Source: Hamadaea tsunoensis DSM 44101 (GTDB taxonomy: Bacteria; Actinomycetota; Actinomycetes; Mycobacteriales; Micromonosporaceae). From it: a stretch of DNA of 64,000 bases. Position 1 is the stretch's first letter; each line of letters starts with the position of its first letter. A program made the translations under genes and the position numbers. Where the stretch lies: assembly GCF_000428945.1 (NCBI RefSeq), contig NZ_KE386821.1, positions 59,330-123,329 on the forward strand. Direction: 5' to 3'. The notes beneath the pieces were generated by a model. It was not told the origin of the DNA, made no database searches, and saw only the letters and a program-made list of their open reading frames with translations. Below, piece by piece: positions 9,478-16,119 of this stretch.

Positions 9478-9897
9478 ATGAGTCAGAACTTCCGGATCGG
9501 GCGCCGGATCCTGTGGAATCCGTCGAACCGCGTCGCCCGGCTGTTCCTGGACGTCGCGGCGGCCGCGGCCGGCATCGCGGAGAAGCCGGTCGGCCTGCGT
9601 GACACCGGCGCCGACGAGCACGAGGTCGATCTCGCGACCTTCGAGGCGTTCGTGAACGCGCTGGTCCGCACCTACCTGGGGTCGAACCATCCGATCCTGC
9701 GGGCCCTGCTGGAGGACTTTCTGGCGACGGCCCTGGTGCTGGTGAACCGGGCCGGTGGAACCGTGGGCGCCCTCGAGGAGGACCCGGTGCTGTCCGGCCG
9801 GGACGTGTCGGCCGGACCGCAGGGGATCGGGCCGCTCGGCGACGCCGCCCGGCTCCTCGGTCTGGCCGCCGAGTACGCCCGCGGGATGCCCGTCTGA
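9478..9897 (+). CDS. Hypothetical protein, 139 residues
   Basis: I do not recognise this family. The protein begins MSQNFRIGRRILWNPS, contains alanine- and leucine-rich helices (LFLDVAAAAAGIAEKP; LLEDFLATALVLVNRAGG) and ends in a small Ala/Gly-rich tail. No signal peptide, catalytic motif or clear membrane span is present. The ATG at 9478 follows GAGGCGG at a sensible distance. It converges on the large unknown gene at 9920-11428, with 22 bases between stops. Codon use matches its neighbours, so it is probably a true gene. Confidence 0.6.
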   Translation: MSQNFRIGRRILWNPSNRVARLFLDVAAAAAGIAEKPVGLRDTGADEHEVDLATFEAFVNALVRTYLGSNHPILRALLEDFLATALVLVNRAGGTVGALEEDPVLSGRDVSAGPQGIGPLGDAARLLGLAAEYARGMPV

Positions 9898-9919
9898 GCC
9901 GCCCGGCGCATCGTTCCAC

Positions 9920-11428
9920 TCAGGACGCTGGGTCGGCTGGTGGCACGATGTGGCCGCCGTTGACGGCGCGGGCCGCCCGCAGTTGCTGATCCCGGACCGC
10001 GTTCACGAGGGTCTTCTCCCGCTCGTGCCGCAGCTGCTTGCGTTGCTGGCGGCCGCGTGCGATCTGGCGCGAGATCGCCAGCACCACGAGCGGCAGCAGG
10101 CCGAGCAGCAGGGCGAGCAGGTATTCGTCGTGGTAAAGGCGCCAGTTGAGCATCGACTGGCCGGGATCGACGTCCTTGGCGCTGACCCCGAAGAACGCCA
10201 GCAGCGCACCCAGCGGTACGCCGACGATCGCGAACACGTTGAAGGCGACCTCGTTGCGGTGGTTGCGTACGTCGGAGTCGCGCTGGCTGCGGATGTCGAT
10301 CGCGGTGATCTCCGACTGGATGCTGCCGCCGAGCTGCTCGAACATGCTGCTCAGGCGGCCGGCCTGCAGGTCGAGTTCGAGCACCTCGGTCAGCGCCGAG
10401 TGGTAGCTCTCGATACGCATCAGCGGGAACTCGACGCTGAAGGTGAGGTCGAACTCCAGGTTGCCGAGCAGGTCCACGAGGCGTTCGAGGTCGTCGCGGG
10501 TCTGGGTGTCGGGGTTCTTGGCCGGCTTCTTGCGCACCGGCGTCTCGTCGTCGGGCGTGTTGTCGCGCTGCTTGTCCCGCCGGAACCGGCGTACCTCGGA
10601 ATAGGCCTGGTCCCAGATCTGGCGGAAGCGGGCGAGGGTGCCGACGATCTGGACGGTCGACAGGAAGACGCTGTCGCGCAGGGCACGGTCGTGGCCCTGG
10701 ATGAGGCTGACGTTGGTGGTGACGATGCCGCGGTTCGGCCCGGTGTTGAGCTCGTCCGGCTCCTGGCGCTGGGTGAACTCCTGGCGGTAGCGCGGCTGGT
10801 CACGGTAGACCAGCGCGTCGATGACGTCCTCGTCGAGTTCGGGGCTACGGGGCAGGAACACGATCTGGTGCTGCTCGGTCACCTCGATGCGGGGCGGCGG
10901 GTCCAGCGGCGGGACGTCCGGCGCGCGCCAGGACCACCACCGCGGGCGGGACAGGGCGGCGGCCTGCCGGGCGGCGGTGTCGTAGTTCTCGGTGCCCATC
11001 GGGGCCATGGCGCTCAGGTAGTCCGTCAGCCCCCGGCCGCGGATGGTGAACCGCTGCGCGGTGAACTCGTCGAGCATCACGTCGGCCGGGCCGTGCACCT
11101 CGTTCAGGCGCTCGGTGCGGCACTCGACCGTCAGCGTGGCGACGACCTGGTCGGAGGGCAGCACGAACAGGGACGCGTACGCGGCCTCGACGGTGATCCC
11201 GGCCAGGTCCTCGTCGAAGGCGATCCGGTCGGGCGGGATCTCCTCGTTGGCGATCGGGCTGGGCAGCCGGGGGAGCAGGTCGCCGAAGTCCTCGCCGAAC
11301 TGCTCCAGGCGGGTGCCGTGGAACTTGTCCTGCGACGGGGGTTCGATGTCGGCCGGGTAGCGCCACTTGGTCGCGTAGATGCCGACGACCTTCATCCGGT
11401 CCCCGCCGTCCGTCGCCGCACCCGTCAT
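9920..11428 (-). CDS. Uncharacterised protein with large cytosolic part and two C-terminal membrane helices
   Basis: A 502-residue protein of unknown function. Residues 1 to about 400 are soluble, with mixed alpha/beta character at the start (MKVVGIYATKWRYPADI) and a long charged, helical middle. The last ~100 residues hold two hydrophobic spans (VFAIVGVPLGALLAFFG and YLLALLLGLLPLVVLAIS) and a basic tail. This soluble-plus-two-helix layout recalls CorA-type channels, but no GMN motif is present. Membrane-anchored conflict-system proteins of actinomycetes have a similar layout. Neither link is secure. The ATG at 11428 follows GGAAGGCGG; an in-frame ATG 33 bases later is possible. Confidence 0.65.
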   Translation of the reverse strand: MTGAATDGGDRMKVVGIYATKWRYPADIEPPSQDKFHGTRLEQFGEDFGDLLPRLPSPIANEEIPPDRIAFDEDLAGITVEAAYASLFVLPSDQVVATLTVECRTERLNEVHGPADVMLDEFTAQRFTIRGRGLTDYLSAMAPMGTENYDTAARQAAALSRPRWWSWRAPDVPPLDPPPRIEVTEQHQIVFLPRSPELDEDVIDALVYRDQPRYRQEFTQRQEPDELNTGPNRGIVTTNVSLIQGHDRALRDSVFLSTVQIVGTLARFRQIWDQAYSEVRRFRRDKQRDNTPDDETPVRKKPAKNPDTQTRDDLERLVDLLGNLEFDLTFSVEFPLMRIESYHSALTEVLELDLQAGRLSSMFEQLGGSIQSEITAIDIRSQRDSDVRNHRNEVAFNVFAIVGVPLGALLAFFGVSAKDVDPGQSMLNWRLYHDEYLLALLLGLLPLVVLAISRQIARGRQQRKQLRHEREKTLVNAVRDQQLRAARAVNGGHIVPPADPAS

Positions 11429-11567
11429 CGTTCCGCCTTCCCAGCCTTACCTGGGATTCAACAGCGGGTGACGGTCCGGCGGTGTCCGCCGGACCGTCCG
11501 TGACCGTGGGCTGATCAATTGATGTGTATCAACCATGCGTCCACAGTGTTCGGACGCGCGGACGGGA

Positions 11568-12101
11568 TTACGGCTTCGCCTTGCGGGGCGACAGCGTGTA
11601 GCTGAACGAGACCACGAAGTCGATGACCAGGGCGATCGCCCAGCCGCCCATCGGGCCCCAGATCGGCAGGACCCGGTCGGAGTCGCCGACGAGCAGGGTG
11701 AACATCCCCATGATCGTCACGGCGATCGCGTACGCGAGGAGATGGCGCAGCCACTGCCGCCGCTCGTGGGCCGTGTGGGCCTGACCGTACTTCGGCGGCC
11801 GGACGGGGGCCGGACCGCCCGCGAACCGGTGGGCGAACCGGCTGTCGGCCCAGCGGACGATCTGGCCGCCGAAGGCGACCGACACTCCGATGTAGATGGC
11901 GGCGAGCCCGTGCGCCACGGTGGCCGTACCGCCGCGGCGCAGGTCGATGATCGATGCGGCCAGCAGCACCACGTCCACCAGCGGTACGCAGATCAGCAGC
12001 ACCGTGCTGAGCGCCCTGGCCTTGAGCGGGTAGCGAGCGGCGAGTCCGGTCAGCAGCAGTACCCAGAAGCCGACCTCGCACGCGATGATCAGCGGAACCA
12101 T
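11568..12101 (-). CDS. Multi-pass membrane protein
   Basis: A 177-residue protein with about five hydrophobic segments, including PLIIACEVGFWVLLLTGLAA near the N terminus and a GWAIALVIDFVVSFSY segment near the C terminus. The middle has a charged loop (RPPKYGQAHTAHERRQ). It resembles small actinobacterial integral membrane proteins of unknown function. It is divergent from the TetR gene at 12160, and two palindromic boxes lie in the 58-bp gap, so it is probably the TetR target. It might be a small-molecule exporter or an envelope stress protein, but nothing in the sequence decides this. Confidence 0.75.
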   Translation of the reverse strand: MVPLIIACEVGFWVLLLTGLAARYPLKARALSTVLLICVPLVDVVLLAASIIDLRRGGTATVAHGLAAIYIGVSVAFGGQIVRWADSRFAHRFAGGPAPVRPPKYGQAHTAHERRQWLRHLLAYAIAVTIMGMFTLLVGDSDRVLPIWGPMGGWAIALVIDFVVSFSYTLSPRKAKP

Positions 12102-12120
12102 GACGTCCTCCCCCTATTTA

Positions 12121-12154
12121 GCACGACCGTGTTTTAACACGACCGTGTCATAAT
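12121..12154. promoter_or_regulatory. Two TetR operator boxes and a leaderless promoter
   Basis: Two copies of the palindromic core CACGACCGTG occur at 12121-12132 and 12137-12148, the second flanked to give ACACGACCGTGT. Immediately after them is CATAAT (12149-12154), a good -10 hexamer only 5 bases before the tetR GTG. This suggests a leaderless tetR mRNA whose promoter would be covered by the repressor. Confidence 0.8.
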
Positions 12155-12159
12155 AGCCC

Positions 12160-12771
12160 GTGCCCAAAATCGTCGACCACGAGCAGCGCCGCCGGGAGCT
12201 GGCCGCCGCCGTGTGGCAGGTGATCGTCCAGCACGGCGTGGCCGAGGTGTCGATCCGCACGGTCGCCACCGCCGCGGGCTGGTCGACGGGGTCGCTGCGG
12301 CATTACTTCGCCACCCGCGCGGAGCTGCTGGCCTTCGCCTGCGACCATGTCATCGACCAGGTGACGGAACGGATCCAGGCGCTGCCGGTGCCCACCGAGC
12401 CCGTCGCCGCGGTACGCACCGTGCTGCTGCAGACGATGCCGGTGGACGACGTACGGCGTACGGAGGCGTCGATCGCGTTCTCGTTCCTCGCCCTCGGCCT
12501 CGGCGATCCGGAACTGGCGCGGGTGCAGCGCCGGCACTTCAGCTCGATGTACGGGCTGTGCCTGCAGATGGTCGAAGGGCTGAGCGAGGTCGGCATCCTC
12601 GCCCCGGCGCCGGAGGACCTGTCCGCGCGGGCACACCGGCTGCACGCCGTCGTCGACGGGCTCAGCGTCCAGGCGATGGCCGGTCATCTCACGGTCGAGG
12701 CGATGATCGCGCAGCTCGACGCGTACCTGGCGCGGTTGACGATCATTCCGGCGCCGCCCGAGAACGGCTGA
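12160..12771 (+). CDS. TetR-family regulator
   Basis: A 203-residue TetR protein. The HTH lies at about residues 10-55 (VSIRTVATAAGWSTGSLRHY followed by FATRAELLAFA). The C-terminal part reads like the BetI/TetR_C_6 type (IAFSFLALGLGDPELARVQ). The GTG at 12160 is supported by the -10 hexamer directly upstream, giving a leaderless message. It most likely represses itself and the divergent membrane protein through the two boxes at 12121-12148. Confidence 0.88.
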   Translation: MPKIVDHEQRRRELAAAVWQVIVQHGVAEVSIRTVATAAGWSTGSLRHYFATRAELLAFACDHVIDQVTERIQALPVPTEPVAAVRTVLLQTMPVDDVRRTEASIAFSFLALGLGDPELARVQRRHFSSMYGLCLQMVEGLSEVGILAPAPEDLSARAHRLHAVVDGLSVQAMAGHLTVEAMIAQLDAYLARLTIIPAPPENG

Positions 12772-12839
12772 TCCGCCCCGCGGTGTAGCGTCTCCTCACG
12801 TGTCCGACGCTGACGGACGCGCGGCTGCGGGGGTGGCGA

Positions 12840-13160
12840 GTGGATATTCAGCAGATGCGGTACGTGCTGGCGATCGCCCGGGCCGGCGGTCTGCGACCGG
12901 CCGCGGTCGGCCTGTACATCGCCCCGCAGACCCTGTCGGAGCAGGTCCTGCGCGTCGAGCGGATCATCGGCGGCACGCTGTTCGACCGTACGCGTACCGG
13001 GATGACGCCGACCCCGCTGGGTGAGACCTTCATCGAGCACGCCACGCGCGCGGTCGACGCCTTCGACCAGGCCGCAGCGGCGATCCGCGCGGCCGTGGCG
13101 GCGAGCGTGGCCGAGGCCGGGAGTGCTGTCGAGGCCGGCCGGGACCCGGCCGCTATCTGA
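12840..13160 (+). CDS. Stand-alone LysR-type DNA-binding domain
   Basis: A 106-residue protein containing a complete LysR HTH at residues 3-62 (MRYVLAIARAGGLRPAAVG, then APQTLSEQVLRVER and FDRTRTGMTPTPLGE). The start of the linker helix (ATRAVDAFDQAAAAIRAA) is also present. The ~200-residue effector-binding domain of normal LysR proteins is missing, and the reading frame simply stops. The GTG at 12840 is a natural start. The 3' end overlaps the convergent methyltransferase gene by 8 bases. It could be a truncated remnant, or a functional mini-regulator or dominant-negative protein. Confidence 0.75.
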   Translation: MDIQQMRYVLAIARAGGLRPAAVGLYIAPQTLSEQVLRVERIIGGTLFDRTRTGMTPTPLGETFIEHATRAVDAFDQAAAAIRAAVAASVAEAGSAVEAGRDPAAI

Positions 13161-14376
13161 CCGCGACGCAGCCCCAGAACGCGTCCGGTACCGCTTCGGG
13201 GTCACCCTCCGGCCGCCATCGCGCCACCGGCACCACGCCCTCCGGTCCAGGGCGCCACCGCCCGAGCAGTGCCCCGAAATCGCGCGGGTCGCGCATGTGG
13301 AATCCGTCGCCCATCATGGCCAGTGCCTGCGGGTACGCCGTCAGTTCCGTCCCGTCGAAGTCGACGATGAGCAGGCTGCCTTCGGGTACGCCGGCGTACA
13401 GCATGTCCAGTGTGGAGCGGAGCTGGTCGTCGGTGAGGAATGCGGCCAGGCCGAGGAAGACGAGTCCGACCGGGCGGCTGCCCCAGCCGGGCAGGTGGGC
13501 GGCCGCCGTCCCGTCGGTGAGCAGGCCGGGGTCGGTGGCGTCGGCCCGCACGTAGTGGACCAGATCGGACCCGGCGACTAGGGCCGCCCCCTGGGCGACG
13601 ATCTCCGGGTCGGCGTCGGTGTACAGCACGTGCGCCGCCGGCACGACCTCGTGCACGTTGCCGTGGCTGGGAATGCCCGCACCGAAGACGAGGAAGTCGC
13701 GTACGCCCTGATCGAACGCGTACGCGACGGTGCGGCCGAGGTAGCTGCGCAGCGACCGGAAGATCTCGGCGCACGGCCCGTACGCGCCCTCGAAGGCGTG
13801 CGCGGCGGCGACGTCGACGGGGAAGTGGTCCGTGCCCCCGAGCCAGTAGTCGATCATGCGGGCGGTGCTGGGAGCGCTGGGCTCGACGTCGGCCATGCCC
13901 GCCAGGTTACCTGTCCGGGGCGGGTGTTCCGGGCGATGCCAGCGATGCAGCTTGTCGGGATTCAGCACGAGCAGAACCCCGGTCACCTGTCCGTTGTGGA
14001 CGCTGAGGCCGGCGACCCCGACCGCGTGGCCGGTCTGCCGCAGGACCACGCCGGGCCGGCCGTTCACGGCCTCGACGGTCGCCACGGTCTCGGCGCTCCC
14101 GGTGGTCTCGGCGCTCCCGGTGGTCTTGGCGCTTCCGATGGTCTCGGCGGTCGCGGTCGTCTCGGTGGGAGGCTCGGCCGCCGGGCCGGTCCGCAGGTCG
14201 GTGAGGAGGTCGGCGAGGACGCGGGCGACGACTGCCCGGCCGCGTGCGGGCGCGAGCGGCAGCGGCCGCCGCCCGCCGTGATCGCAGACCAGTACGGCGT
14301 CACCGGCGAGCACCGCCTCGAAGGCGGACGGATCGGCGGCGGCGCAGGCGGCGGCGAACCCGGCGTACGCGCTCAT
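13153..14376 (-). CDS. SnoaL-like (ECF41-type) domain fused to SAM-dependent methyltransferase
   Basis: A 407-residue fusion. Residues 1 to ~145 look like the C-terminal SnoaL-like extension of ECF41 sigma factors: FAAACAAADPSAFEAVLAGD, DHGGRR, NGRPGVV and the hallmark VLNPDKL. This half is interrupted by a Thr/Ala/Ser/Glu linker built from four 18-bp repeats. Residues ~160-407 are an actinobacterial S-adenosylmethionine methyltransferase of the DUF574 group (STARMIDYWLGGTDHFPVD; a glycine-rich segment FGAGIPSHGNVHEV in place of the usual DIGTGLPT; YTDADPEIV). The ATG at 14376 overlaps the stop of the upstream sigma gene (ATGA), so the two are translationally coupled. It might sense the same ligand as the sigma factor. 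Substrate unknown. Confidence 0.82.
   Translation of the reverse strand: MSAYAGFAAACAAADPSAFEAVLAGDAVLVCDHGGRRPLPLAPARGRAVVARVLADLLTDLRTGPAAEPPTETTATAETIGSAKTTGSAETTGSAETVATVEAVNGRPGVVLRQTGHAVGVAGLSVHNGQVTGVLLVLNPDKLHRWHRPEHPPRTGNLAGMADVEPSAPSTARMIDYWLGGTDHFPVDVAAAHAFEGAYGPCAEIFRSLRSYLGRTVAYAFDQGVRDFLVFGAGIPSHGNVHEVVPAAHVLYTDADPEIVAQGAALVAGSDLVHYVRADATDPGLLTDGTAAAHLPGWGSRPVGLVFLGLAAFLTDDQLRSTLDMLYAGVPEGSLLIVDFDGTELTAYPQALAMMGDGFHMRDPRDFGALLGRWRPGPEGVVPVARWRPEGDPEAVPDAFWGCVAVR
14086..14157. repeat. Four tandem 18-bp coding repeats
   Basis: Four consecutive 18-bp units of GGTCTCGGCGCTCCCGGT type (14086-14103, 14104-14121, 14122-14139, 14140-14157). The first two are identical and the last two diverge. 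On the minus strand they encode TTGSAE-like hexapeptides within the SnoaL-like half of the fusion protein. The unit length is a multiple of three, so copy-number changes keep the frame. Confidence 0.9.
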
Positions 14377-15254
14377 GGGCGTGAGCGCAGCTTGGCGGGG
14401 TTCATCATCCACTGGATCTGCCCGATGCCGTCGGCCGAGGCGTCGATCGTGACGACCGCGAACAGCCGGCCGTCCCGCCCCAGCAGGGCCGCCGGCCGGC
14501 CGTTGGCCTCACCCCAGCCGATCTCGACGCCGGACCAGAAACGGGCGGCGAACGCGTGGACGTACCTGGCCACCGTGGCCGCGCCGACGACCGGGATGCG
14601 GGAGGCACGGGCCGCGCCGCCGCCGTCGGCGTAGCTGACCACGTCGGCTGCGAACAGCTGCTCCAGGGCGGCCAGGTCGCCGTCGCGGGCCGCGGCCACG
14701 AACGCCGTCAGCAGCCTGCGCTGATCCGCCGGGGACACCGGGGTACGCCGCTGCGACGCCAGATGCTTGCGGGCCCGGCTCACGAGCTGCCGGGCGGCCG
14801 CCTCGCCGACCTGCACGATCTCGGCGATCTGCGGATACGGGTAGTCGAACGCCTCCCGCAGCACGTAGGCGGCCCGTTCGGTCGGGGTCAGCTTCTCCAG
14901 CAGGAGCAGCACGGCCAGGCTCAGCGCCTCACCCCGCTCGGCGCCGAGGTACGGGTCCGCGCTGGTGTCCACCGGTTCCGGCAGCCACGGCCCGATGTAG
15001 GTCTCGCGGCGTACGCGGGCGGACTGCAGGGCGTTGATGGCCAGCCGGGTCGTCACCGTGGCGAGGAACGCGGCCGGTTCGGCGACCGTCGAGCGGTCGT
15101 AGCCCTGCCATTTGATCCACACGTCCTGGAGCAGGTCCTCGGCCTCGGTGACGCTGCCCAGCATCCGGTACGCGATCCCGAACAGCCGGCCGCGTACGCG
15201 CGCGAAGACCTCGACGGCATCCGCCCCGGGGACGGCTTCGGGGCGGATGTCCAT
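14373..15254 (-). CDS. ECF41-group RNA polymerase sigma factor (SigJ-like)
   Basis: A 293-residue sigma-70 family factor. Region 2 lies at about 14-85 (VRGRLFGIAYRMLGSVTEAE, DLLQDVWIKW). A WLPEP linker motif (IGPWLPEPVD) precedes region 4 at ~125-175 (LTPTERAAYVLREAFDYPY). The C-terminal SnoaL-like extension has DGGG and NPAKL, the features that define the ECF41 group. In that group the extension, not an anti-sigma factor, controls activity, and the sigma factor usually activates a nearby COE gene (CMD, oxidoreductase or epimerase). Here the NmrA-like oxidoreductase gene directly upstream fits. The ATG at 15254 has the RBS CAGGAGAC. Confidence 0.93.
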   Translation of the reverse strand: MDIRPEAVPGADAVEVFARVRGRLFGIAYRMLGSVTEAEDLLQDVWIKWQGYDRSTVAEPAAFLATVTTRLAINALQSARVRRETYIGPWLPEPVDTSADPYLGAERGEALSLAVLLLLEKLTPTERAAYVLREAFDYPYPQIAEIVQVGEAAARQLVSRARKHLASQRRTPVSPADQRRLLTAFVAAARDGDLAALEQLFAADVVSYADGGGAARASRIPVVGAATVARYVHAFAARFWSGVEIGWGEANGRPAALLGRDGRLFAVVTIDASADGIGQIQWMMNPAKLRSRP

Positions 15255-15260
15255 CGTGTC

Positions 15261-15320
15261 TCCTGTGTGGACTGAGCGTCTCGTGTGCGGACTGAACGGC
15301 TCGTGTGTGGACTGTGTGGG
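15261..15320. repeat. Three tandem 20-bp repeats between oxidoreductase and sigma genes
   Basis: Three consecutive 20-bp units at 15261-15280, 15281-15300 and 15301-15320 share TCGTGTGYGGACTGAACGGC-like sequence with a few changes. They fill almost the whole gap between the oxidoreductase stop (15321) and the sigma start (15254). They could be a regulator-binding array or a simple slippage product. Confidence 0.8.
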
Positions 15321-16064
15321 CTATTGAGCGGCGAGCCACTCGGCGTACGTGACGGTGCCCAGGGTCGCCTCGCCGATCGGGACCAGGTTGAGCTCGGTCA
15401 GCTCGGCGCCGAAGTACCGGGCGTGCTCGTCGGTCACCACCTGCCGGGGATCGTTCCAGGCCGACAGCGCCGACCGGAAGAACTCGTCCATGCGTACGCG
15501 TTGCGGCCCTGCGATATCCGTGCGGCCGTTCAGCGGTGCGCCGGCCGCCACGTCGGCCACCGCCCGGGCGACGTCCTCGCCGGCGATCGGCTGGAACTGC
15601 ACGGGTGCGATCCGGACGACGTCGCCGTCGGTGGCGTTGTCGGCGATACCCCGGACGAACTCGAAGAACTGCGTCGCGTGCACCAGCGAGTACGGGATCT
15701 CCGAACTCTCGATGAGCTTCTCCTGGGCGATCTTGGCCCGGAAGTAGCCGCTGCCGGACAGCCGGTCCGTGCCGACGATCGACAGGGCGACGTGGTGGCC
15801 GACGCCGGCCGCCGCCTCGGCCGCCAGGAGGTTGCGCGTCGAGGTCTCGAAGAAGTTCAGGACGGCCGCGGCGTCGAAGTTCGCCGTGTTCGACACGTCG
15901 ATCACCACCGAAGCGCCCGTCAGGGCGTCGGCCAGGCCTGCACCGGTCAGCGTGTCGACGCCGGTCGACGGTGAGGCGGCGACCATCTCGTGACCTGCCT
16001 CGCCGAGTCTCGCCACCAGTTTCGCACCGATCAGGCCGGAACCGCCGATGACCACGATTTTCAT
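15321..16064 (-). CDS. NmrA-like NAD(P)-binding oxidoreductase, ECF41 partner
   Basis: A 247-residue atypical SDR. The N-terminal nucleotide site is KIVVIGGSGLIGAKLVARL (GGSGLIG). Further family landmarks are VIDVSNTANFDAAAVLNFFE and YFRAKIAQEKLIE, the last replacing the usual YxxxK. This NmrA/epimerase-like class is one of the three enzyme types found beside ECF41 sigma genes (COE modules). The reaction is unknown in that group. It precedes the sigma gene on the same strand, separated by 66 bp of tandem repeats. The ATG at 16064 has AGAAGGG upstream, and an ECF41-like promoter candidate lies at 16093-16119. Confidence 0.85.
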   Translation of the reverse strand: MKIVVIGGSGLIGAKLVARLGEAGHEMVAASPSTGVDTLTGAGLADALTGASVVIDVSNTANFDAAAVLNFFETSTRNLLAAEAAAGVGHHVALSIVGTDRLSGSGYFRAKIAQEKLIESSEIPYSLVHATQFFEFVRGIADNATDGDVVRIAPVQFQPIAGEDVARAVADVAAGAPLNGRTDIAGPQRVRMDEFFRSALSAWNDPRQVVTDEHARYFGAELTELNLVPIGEATLGTVTYAEWLAAQ

Positions 16065-16092
16065 GACAAAGCCCTTCTGCCTCCGGGGTCCC

Positions 16093-16119
16093 GATGCGCC
16101 CCGGTCGCCAGCTATGACA
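16093..16119 (-). promoter_or_regulatory. Candidate ECF41-type promoter upstream of the oxidoreductase
   Basis: Read on the minus strand, TGTCATA (16113-16119) is followed after exactly 16 bases by CATC (16093-16096). The known ECF41 consensus is TGTCACA, 16 bases, CGTC. The match is one mismatch in each element. It lies about 30 bases before the oxidoreductase ATG, the expected target of the adjacent sigma factor. Confidence 0.55.

Noticed and set aside
14086-14157. Possible CRISPR-like array
   Set aside because: The units are contiguous with no spacers, lie inside a gene and keep its reading frame.
15261-15320. Possible CRISPR-like array in the sigma leader
   Set aside because: There are only three contiguous 20-bp units, no spacers and no cas genes.
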